DNA of 64,000 bases from positions 6,444,001-6,508,000 of the forward strand of contig OZ024895.1 in the NCBI GenBank assembly GCA_964017195.1. Reading direction: 5' to 3'. Shown here piece after piece: positions 56,351-64,000 of the stretch. Made by a program: the position numbers and the translations under genes. A model generated the notes under the pieces. It ran no database searches. It saw only the letters and a list, made by a program, of their open reading frames with translations, and was not told the origin of the DNA. The stretch's first letter is position 1. Each line of letters starts with the position of its first letter. The DNA comes from Siderastrea radians. Lineage: Eukaryota; Cnidaria; Anthozoa; Scleractinia; Rhizangiidae.

Positions 56351-56976
56351 TTTTACGAATGGCGGGCCATACGCTTAGACCAGTTTCACTCTCAGCCATC
56401 GCTTTAACTGAACGACTAGTAATGATATGTTCAGGGAATTTTCCCCTTATCCTGTTTACCAAATGATGGTCAATTATGATTGGTTGAAAAAATCATACGA
56501 CGGTCTCTTGATCCGTAACAATAGCAATCTGATGACTCATTTCCTCGGTAAAGTCCCATTACATCATAAACTTCCTGTTTTTTTCTGAGAATGTCACGCA
56601 ATGAGATCATAATTTGAAAAATATATAGATTACCATAATTTGAAGAAATAAAAGGAAAAACTGCCCTTGTACCTCCAATTAGTATAAAATTATTAAATGA
56701 AAAATATATAGATTTCCATAATTTGAAGCAAACAAAATGAAAAAATGCGCTGGTACCCCCAATTAGTATACTACTGATATGGCCTTTCTCTTTTTAAGCC
56801 CCGTTGATTACATTCAGCGGATCCGAATAAGGGCTTGATAAGTTTTGTAAAGTGCTTTGTCAAGCCGGCGAGAAACATTCATTCGCGATTACTGATAATT
56901 GAGGTAGCCAAGTTGATTTAACTTCCTGTTATCTGTCGGCGTTTAGTAGCTTGATGTTTGCTTGATGTTTTTTCAG

Positions 56977-57045
56977 AAATGCTTCTTCTCTCCAGTGCCT
57001 CATTCTTCAATTCCTGGTAACTGTGAATCGATTGGCAACCCACAG
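56977..57045 (+). other. Leader-like non-coding exon L3-h
   Basis: Acceptor TTTTTTCAG, donor GTAAGC. Contains GTAACTGTGAATCGATTGGC. It lies just beyond the 5.1-kb element, which split the array. Confidence 0.5.
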
Positions 57046-57481
57046 GTAAGCATGCGTTAGAATCATTCATGAAAAGCATCAGCCATGAAACGGAGGCACA
57101 ACCTAATTCACCCTTAGTGAGCAAAATTATAAAACGCCGGTGCCCACTTGTTCCCTTTCTGAAAAGCCTTTATTGTACGATTAATATGATTTTAATTAAC
57201 AACCATCAACTTAAATAGTTCTCGTCCCACACACACTGTAAAGTAGAAATTTCTAAAGAAGAAGTGCTGAAAGTCCATCTAAACACAATTGAACGAGGAT
57301 GTCGGAATGAAAGCGGCGTAAAGGAGCCAGATCCACTGTATTCAGTTAATATACAAAAAATGAAAAAGAGATCATGACAGTATTGTGTCCATCACTCTCG
57401 TTGTGTAAGGTATTTTTTTTATCGTGTTTGTGATGTTATGAAGCCCCTTTGAACTCTCACTTTGTTCTTCTCGTTATCTAG

Positions 57482-57548
57482 TGTTCTTTGTGAACCAGTT
57501 TCCTAAGAACTGAGCGATGACAGCTTCGTAAGAAGCGTTCATGCAAAG
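57482..57548 (+). other. Leader-like non-coding exon L3-i, donor lost
   Basis: Homologue of L2-d with acceptor TCGTTATCTAG, but GCAAGGTAAGA of L2-d is GCAAAGAAAAA here. Confidence 0.4.
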
Positions 57549-57673
57549 AAAAAGTGACCTGTTTTTACAAAGTTGTAAAAATTGTTGTTAAAATAATGTA
57601 GAAGCAGAAAAAAAAACCCTCCGCTTTTATATTCTAATAGATCAGAGCTCTTCAATAGCGTTTTCCTTTTGCG

Positions 57674-57750
57674 GGAATATCAGTGCTATAAAAGCTGCCA
57701 TTGTACTTTTTGTTGGCTGTTAAATACTGAGGAGAAAGTACACTTCAAAG
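57674..57750 (+). other. Leader-like non-coding exon L3-j, acceptor changed
   Basis: Homologue of L2-e with donor GTAAGC intact, but the acceptor TTTGTAG reads TTTGCGG. Confidence 0.4.
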
Positions 57751-57777
57751 GTAAGCATGACCATTCTATACGTAGTA

Positions 57778-58239
57778 TAATCGGACCTCCACTGACGGCC
57801 ACCCCTCGACAACAGCAACTTTTTGGTGTCCCGGCGGACAGTCCATATATTCACTCTTGTTTTAGCCTCTCTACATTGGCCACCTCTCTATAAACGGCAA
57901 CGGCCACCAAAGTGCGTCCCAACTGCCCAAATAACCTTTCCACAACGGCCATTTAAGAGCGAGCAATTTACAAACTGGCGTACTGACTGTACGATACTCG
58001 CTTTGTTTCGCGGTTAACATTTTTGTTCTCAACAGTTGGATTCTGTTTTATTCATTATTTTGATCGTTTTATGTATTAATATGCTAAAATAAGCATTTTT
58101 AAAAATACAAATCCCCCCCCCCCCCCCACGGTGGTGTCATACTTGTCATGTTACATCCCTACCTCCCCATTACGGCCTCCTCTCCACAACGGCCACTCAC
58201 CTCTGTCTCCAAAGTGGCCGTTGTAGAGAGGTTTGACTG
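57778..58239. mobile_element. pogo/Tigger-like MITE, TA-flanked
   Basis: Right end reads inverted CAGTCAAACCTCTCTACAAC; left is TAATCGGACCTCCACTGACG. GGCCAC motifs recur in both arms; TA at 57776-57777 and 58240-58241. The end type is that of pogo/Tigger elements. The same spot in locus 2 (after 17335) lacks it. Confidence 0.65.
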
Positions 58240-58604
58240 TATTTTACCAAGTTCCCCTCCCGGCCCAACCCATCCATCCAGTATTAATCTCAATTCTAGC
58301 CTACCCTTTCTGAGAGGTTTTTTTTAGTTCCAATTATACAAAGTAGACAACGTTTGGGTGGGAAATGGTCCGGCCGTGTATATGAAAGAAATTTCTCTAA
58401 ACCGTAGGAAAAAGAACTTTAAATAAAAAGGAGAAAGAGATGACATCTTTATTTATGGTCTGTTACTTAAAATAAAAACTGTGCATGGATTGTTACTAGG
58501 ACTAGTTTAAAAGTGACAAACGGACACCTTGAAAGAAAACTAGTGTAACATTTGGCTCTTAACGGCTAATCAAACTTTACATTTTGTTAGGACTGACGAT
58601 TTTC

Positions 58605-59244
58605 ATGGCTTCTGCTGCACCGCCATTTGCATCCACCAAGGAGACAACTAATTATGTCCGCCTGTGTCGACTTCTGGTGGATGTAGGATATCAGGCCTTG
58701 AGAGACAGGTTTGACATAATACACCCTGCAACGGACCTACATGAAGTTTTAATACATCCTCCAGCACATCCTACACTGCAGTCTCTTAGGAAGAAGAAAA
58801 TTCTAACTCCCACACAATGGCGGAAGCTGTATCCCACAATACCTTCGTCTCTCTCATCAGGAAACTTTGACACCACGCTGTTGATGTTGCTACTGAAGAA
58901 TGTCTGTGGCTTAAGACCTCCCACCAGTACTGGCAGCTGGGACGCTCTTCCACCTGCTTCAGATGTGAGCACTGAAGCTAACATAGCAAGGATTATATAT
59001 TACAGAGACAATGTCTATGAGCATGCCTGCAAAGCGTCTGTGGACGATCAAACATTTAACTCGTACTGGGAGGATATATGTAATGCACTGGTAGGACTGG
59101 GGGCTGGAGCGAGGTATGGAGCCGCTATCAATCAGCTGAAGACAGAGAGCATGGATCCTGACATGGAGGAACACTATAAAGAGCTTCTGAAGGAGTGGAA
59201 GAAAGATGACGATAGTACCAAGGATAAAGTTGAAGAGATGGAAG
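58605..59244 (+). CDS. DZIP3-like HEPN exon (intact)
   Basis: Acceptor ACATTTTGTTAG at 58590 precedes 14 leader bases and ATG 58605 ([20 protein letters not shown]). The 640-nt coding exon contains [32 protein letters not shown] and the HEPN signature R-x5-H (RDNVYEH). It ends in a charged helix ([20 protein letters not shown]) before donor GTATAA in phase 1. It is the intact counterpart of the decayed NLR2 exon. Confidence 0.9.
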
Positions 59245-62200
59245 GTATAAATTATAATATTGGGAGCGACTTAGTTAAAAAGTTTTAAAGTCAGAACTGG
59301 AGTGGACTTTTTTAATTCTTCTTGTACCTCATGACTTGTGCTGATTCATAATCTACTTAGATAATTACGACTCCACAAATTATTTACTGATTTGCGGATT
59401 AAAAACCAGTACAGCGGGCAAACTGCATACTGCAACAACTTTCACAGGCTGGTTGCAAAAAACAACTGTTTTGAAATAACAGATTTGTCTAACCAACACC
59501 CTGATCCTTTACAATAATTATTTAGAACAGAGTGGGTGGTGCAAATTTTCTTCCCAGGCGTCTCCTCTTAAGTTAGTATTTTAGTTTCTCCGATCCGCCA
59601 TTTTGAACGAGGAGAAGGCCCCGGCGACGAGGTTGTTATCATCCAGTAATTTCTTGCTACACTCTGTAGGTCTCACCTTACTGACTTTTCTTTCTATCTT
59701 ACCAAGGAATGATAAAGAAGCGGAAGAAAGATGAAGACAGCAGCAGGGAAGAACCTGAAAAAATGGACGGTATGTGAACTTGAGGGAAAATGCAGTACCC
59801 AAAAGCAGAAAGAAAACAGTATAAGGGACCATTATACTTCGCGATTATATGTTCATTTTCAAATCATGCATGTCATGCACTGTATAGAGGATAGTTTCTG
59901 TGTCACAGTCTCTAAACATATTCTGCTCCAATGTATAATCAAATTTCTTTGCTGTTCCTATCATGAAGAAATCTTACAAGGCAACAACAATGCACCTTAA
60001 GGTGGCTCCATACAGTTTCTCATCAGTTTCAACAGACAAATATACATAACTTTTTTGATGATTTTCAGGACATTGATTTACATTTCACTAAGGAAAAGCT
60101 ACAAAAGCAACTAGCCTAGCCTTTATACTTTTCAAAACAGTCACAATTTCTGGGCCTGGCTCGTTTCTATGGCAACCACTGATATAGTTGTTTGGCTCAT
60201 TTTTAAGCTTACCCAGTTTCTTCACGTCATTTCTTGGTTTTTACACGGTGAATTTTGGCTATTTTTGTTGTAAAGGTGTTGTCGTTTGAGAAGTCTCAGC
60301 TGGCAAAGCTGTGAGAAGTTTTGTCCATAAGTTTTGTCAGAATAGTAAATTTCCGTTTTCGATGATTAATGCAGAAGTGCATGTACAAAAATTACTCTTT
60401 AGTATGACTGAAAAACACAAAAATGCTACAAATGTTCCAATTTTAAAAAAATTTCACCGAGTGGAACACGCGTAATTAGCGTTTGAAAATGCCTCAAAAC
60501 CCACCTTTTTTCTTCACGTTACCAAAATAAAAATTCTTCAAGTTACGGGGTTGCGCATGCTCATGATTCCTTTTGCGTGGACGAGCGTGGACAGCAAGCG
60601 GGTAAGCGGTAGAAAAGCTTTTCTAAAGCTTTTCTTTCCAAAGAACAACATTTTTCTGGACAACTGCTTTCCTTTACTGTAAAAGATCCATGTGACCAAA
60701 AAATTCGCAAAAATAAAGAAAGAAACGAACAAACAGCAGCAAAAAATTTCCTTTAAAGTTTCCAGAACGCGGAATCATTAAACCACTTTCAGTTTCATTT
60801 TTACCATTAACTGATTACAACCGTTCTTCAAGCAAAAAACTAAAGCGGTCATGTTTGCTGTTAGAACATCTTTTGGTGTGCTACCCGAGAAAAGCAGGGA
60901 AGCTCGTTCTTTTTATGTTGTAAGCTCAATATTTTGTCTGCCGAGACCCGCGTTGTTTCTTAGCGGCTACTTGCGTGTTTCATAACTGCATGGAATAGCA
61001 AATAGTATATAAATAGGCTTTCAATTTATATTTAAAGGCAGACGTTGGAGAAAGGGAACAAAAATGTCCACAAGAAATTATACGTTTTGAAAAAGACTAC
61101 ATTATTTTTCTGCAAGGTTCAACAAGTCAACAGAACGCCTGCGAAACGCCGACTGTTTTAGAACCGGCCGTCAACTCGATTCTCATCCTTTATTCGTTCA
61201 CTGAATGCCGTCATTCTAGGCATAATTTTTCGTAAAAATAAAAATTGTATTTGAGCTTAGGTACAATTGAACTTTTTTCAATTTTCGGTTTTATTTTAGA
61301 CCACCGAAGTTTTTGAAGTCGCACATTGTCAACACAAGTGAAACTTAGATCAAAAGCTACTGGTGACTGATAAATAGACACTGAAATATAAGTGTCCTTT
61401 TGAGTTTCAACTACTATCAAAATTCAATGACAACTGTTACCTCGAAACAAGTGTGTAATCTATTCATCGCTCAATAAAATTCACAAGTCAGCTGTATTTT
61501 GCTGAAACCGTATGAGAACGGCCGTAGAGACAACTTACCCGACAAAAAATAGACGGCTTGTTAGAAAGGCAAAAACTAAAGCACTTTTCGAAAAAAATAC
61601 TTACACTTAGGCTCGATCCAAACAAACGTAAGCTTCTCATCCCAGAGATTCTCGACAGCTGACCTGGACAGCACTGATATTTCAAGTTGAGAACGGAAAG
61701 AAGTTCTTCACGCATCATTCTTGAAGGCGCGTAATAATTCGTGCAACGTTTTCAGTCCTCTCTGTGTTGCTTGAACTTAAAGATCGCAATCAATCCAGTC
61801 CTTCAATCGTAGAACAATCGTAGGACTGCAACTGTCAGCTACAAAAGCGATTAAACTAAAGGCTTTTCATAGCGGAACTTCTTTGCGGCCGAAGGCCGCA
61901 AGAGTGGACCCCATACTCATACTAAGAGGCATGCTGGTTTTTTCTTTTTATGGTCATGGCAAGCGGAACGGCTCGCGGGCGCGCGCGCCGTACGACCGTC
62001 GCATTCATGACATTCTTACATGAGTCAATTTTCGCCCAGCTTCTAGCCAATGGCGTGCGAGGAATCGCGTAAGTCTTTTGATGCGTGTTGCACAAGCGAC
62101 TCGCCTAGCGGTAAAATAACTCTTGAAAACAGTGGATAACTTTACAGTAAAATGGTATCCAACGGCGATAACATGATGAAAAACAGGATTCTACATTCAA

Positions 62201-64000
62201 GGATGTAAGGGTTAGAGCAAAACCAAGTCGAGCAGAAAAGTACTAATTTGCGAACAAATAATTCTGACCTAAAGCATGACCTTTGTATTTTAAAACGAAT
62301 GAAGCGTATCCGTTTACCAAACAGAATTAGAACATAGCTTTCCAATTGACACTTGTAAAACAGAATCAAAGTTATTCACAATAAACAGATTGAATTTACG
62401 ACAAAATGTGTCAAATGTGTGCAACACTGTGCAATAATCTGTAAACAAAACCAAAAGAGAATTTCTAGTAGTTTCGAAGCGAACACGCGTCTCCTGTGAA
62501 TTACAAAATACAAAGCGACAAGTAAAATAACAGCAATCAAAACAAACGAAAAATGCCGACAAACGATTGAATGAATTTGCCTAGCGAACTTAAAGTGAAA
62601 GCACAAATAGATAAACTAGATTTGCTTGAATCACGAAACAGAATGATAACTCTAAGTTTATACTAAAATGATACGCTTAATAAAACTATACAGTAATTAA
62701 CGAGGTCAAGTACCTAGGTTAATAACAGTAAACTAGAAATTCTGAAGAATTTATAGGCGGCCACTGGTAACCAGGTAGATATGGAGTTCCGCTTTTAGGC
62801 TTGGCTAAATCTATATATTAATTTCACTGCTATGTGTTCGACAGGTTTTAAAAAAGGTAAGCCATAAAGATGCCTCAATCAGACTTTGGAAAAGTTCACC
62901 TGGGAGTTTGATTGGCACATGTCATCTGACTTGGACTGTCGCGCTCCTCACGCGCGCGCTTGTGCCAATTTAGTTCCCATTCCTCGCGCGCTGAAAAACT
63001 ATATGGAGCCACCTTAAACTGAAGCAAACCTTTTGATGCTGAATTCACAAGTCTGGAAAACATATATATTAAAAGTTGTTTATTAATAGGCACTATCTAA
63101 CCATACAGGTACGCGTTTCTCGACGGTGCCGAAAACATTTTGGCCCCGAAAAGCCATTTGTAAAAATATGAACAACTCATTCTACAAAGATGAAATTATG
63201 AATATATGAAATTCATATATTTGAACTGCGGAATGAAGAATTAAATGTAATAACTGCGAGGATCTTCTTTACATTTAATTCTTCATTCCGCAGTTCAAAT
63301 ATATGAATTTCATATATTCATAATTTCATCTTCATCTTTCCCGGGTATATTACGAACCAATTTAATGACCAGCTCCCAGTTGGCTTGTTAGCTCAACTGG
63401 TTAGAGCGCTGCACCGGTATCGCAGAGGTCAGGGTTCGAATCCCGGCAAGCCTAATTTTTTAAGGCTTTCTTTCCGCAACTGCAGAAGTTGCGTTAATAA
63501 CTGCGAGGATCTTCTTTACATTTAATTCATTCTACAAAGCCGTTATTTCAACGTTTCTGTAAGAAGAAATATTTAACTTCTAGCAAAGTTTCATGCTTGG
63601 CAACTTTTTTGTTTATAAGATAGAGTGGGAATTATCGTGCCCGAAATCGGCCCGAAAAGTTTCGGGGCTTTCGAGAAACGCACGCCAGGTGCGAATTGCT
63701 AATTTTATTTTCATTAATGGATGGTCGATCCCATGAAAGTATGTAAATTAGTTAAAGTGGTTACACGTTTTCGCTTCTCACTGAAATTTTCTCTGTTCAC
63801 TCTCCTTTTAGGGACAGAAACCGAAGGGAATACGAAATATAGTTCACTGCAGGGCAATGACAGCCCCCCACGACTCAGTATTAAGCTTCCAAAGACAAGT
63901 GAGCTTTCCAACACGAGTAAACCTTGGAGTGATGCTGAACTTCCGGTTGATTTTCTGTTATTGACAGTGGAGGACTGTGAATTCTTAAGCTGTTTATTCT
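58605..64000 (+). CDS. HEPN-nucleoside phosphorylase-like gene (3' end outside window)
   Basis: Exons 58605-59244, 59707-59769 and 63812-64000+ join in phase 1. The predicted protein has an intact DZIP3-like HEPN domain, a short charged linker and the start of a PNP/UDP-phosphorylase-type domain. HEPN domains are often RNA-binding or RNase modules; PNP domains cleave nucleosides or related N-glycosides. The pairing is expected in immune-type proteins of cnidarians. The NACHT-LRR part of the NLR genes is replaced here by PNP. Intron 2 carries a 3-kb TTAA element and a tRNA-like repeat. Confidence 0.78.
59584..59634. repeat. Solo end of the 37774-38096 MITE family
   Basis: CCGCCATTTTGAACGAGGAG and GACGAGGTTG match the right terminus of the nested MITE at 38057-38096. 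No left end was found; a truncated copy in intron 1 of the HEPN-PNP gene. Confidence 0.6.
59707..59769 (+). CDS. HEPN-PNP exon 2 (charged linker)
   Basis: 63 nt between acceptor CTTACCAAG and donor GTATGT, phase 1-1. Encodes about 21 residues ([20 protein letters not shown]). It repeats the KKDDDS...EEMEG pattern at the end of the HEPN exon, suggesting origin by internal duplication. Confidence 0.6.
60001..63013. mobile_element. 3.0-kb TTAA-flanked element without transposase
   Basis: Inverted ends GGTGGCTCCATA (60001) and TATGGAGCCACC (to 63013), TTAA at 59997-60000 and 63014-63017. No open frame resembles a transposase, so it is non-autonomous or decayed. It makes up most of the intron before the PNP exon. 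Confidence 0.65.
63187..63532. repeat. Foldback plus tRNA-derived repeat
   Basis: Arms of about 60 bp (ATATGAAATTCATATATTTG, CTGCGGAATGAAGAATTAAA) fold back at about 63258. A tRNA-like unit and the tail AACTGCGAGGATCTTCTTTA follow. Same family as 2821-3290. Confidence 0.65.
63382..63453 (+). tRNA. tRNA-like sequence (SINE head), anticodon position reads GGT
   Basis: Third copy of the tRNA-like unit, with A box TAGCTCAACTGG and B box GGTTCGAATCC. Same C at position 33 and same flanking repeat as the other two, so a repeat-derived pol III unit is favoured over a functional tRNA. Confidence 0.45.
63812..64000 (+). CDS. Start of PNP-domain exon (partial)
   Basis: Acceptor CTCTCCTTTTAG, phase 1, open to the window end (63 codons). 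A low-complexity lead ([18 protein letters not shown]) is followed by [17 protein letters not shown], the opening strand and helix of the nucleoside phosphorylase-like domain in cnidarian multidomain proteins. Only the first part of the domain is visible, so catalytic residues cannot be checked. Confidence 0.7.

Larger units (their letters stand above)
51641..56776. mobile_element. 5.1-kb element with about 258-bp terminal inverted repeats and a decayed Penelope-like core
   Basis: Left arm 51641-51899 and right arm 56518-56776 are inverted copies differing at only a few bases. Each arm holds two tandem sub-repeats beginning AATTGGxGGTACCAGCGCA. ATATG on both sides (51636-51640, 56777-56781) is a candidate target duplication. 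Inside are the reverse-transcriptase remnants 52494-54467 (minus) and about 2 kb of unknown DNA. Penelope-like elements can have inverted terminal repeats, so this may be one full element; a separate inverted-repeat transposon hosting it is the alternative. Confidence 0.6.

Noticed and set aside
56127..56462. Three overlapping 83-93 codon frames
   Set aside because: They read through a 60-bp tandem repeat on both strands; repeat artefact.

Overview
The window is eukaryotic nuclear DNA from a cnidarian, most likely a stony coral; the species cannot be fixed from the sequence. The evidence is: split genes with GT-AG introns, dense small DNA transposons, TTAGGG-containing repeats, and exons of DZIP3-type HEPN, NACHT-LRR and nucleoside-phosphorylase families that I know as expanded in corals and anemones. 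All recognised host genes are on the + strand. There is nothing prokaryotic and no CRISPR.

Layout. 1-8850: 3' part of an innate-immunity NLR gene (NLR1), with three short coiled-coil exons and one large NACHT-LRR exon; its HEPN exon must lie before the window. 8850-12400: repeat-rich spacer. 12445-23291: a second, decayed copy (NLR2), with non-coding leader-like exons, a broken HEPN exon, one coiled-coil exon and a NACHT-LRR exon whose Walker A threonine is replaced. 24482-26470: a third, truncated NLR copy with the same 3' flank. 29701-43649: a nine-exon gene of the D-cysteine desulfhydrase / ACC deaminase family, with a 4-base frame-breaking insertion in exon 3. Its 7.4-kb intron 4 holds a TTAGGG-type minisatellite, a GGATCC palindrome array and a three-level nest of transposons. 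48672-57750: an array of homologous, apparently untranslated leader exons, interrupted by a 5.1-kb element with long inverted repeats that contains a decayed Penelope-like reverse transcriptase. 58605-64000+: a HEPN gene whose third exon opens a nucleoside-phosphorylase-like (PNP) domain that runs off the window.

How the parts fit. The same HEPN exon and the same kind of leader exons precede both a NACHT-LRR exon (locus 2) and a PNP exon (locus 3). All junctions seen are phase 1, so the HEPN start module, coiled-coil modules and NACHT-LRR or PNP modules are interchangeable in frame. This is a modular immune-type receptor cluster evolving by tandem duplication, exon shuffling, LRR homogenisation and pseudogenisation, with transposons inserted throughout. 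Target-site duplications and empty paralogous sites inside the window date several insertions after the duplications. The desulfhydrase gene sits inside the cluster without an obvious functional link.
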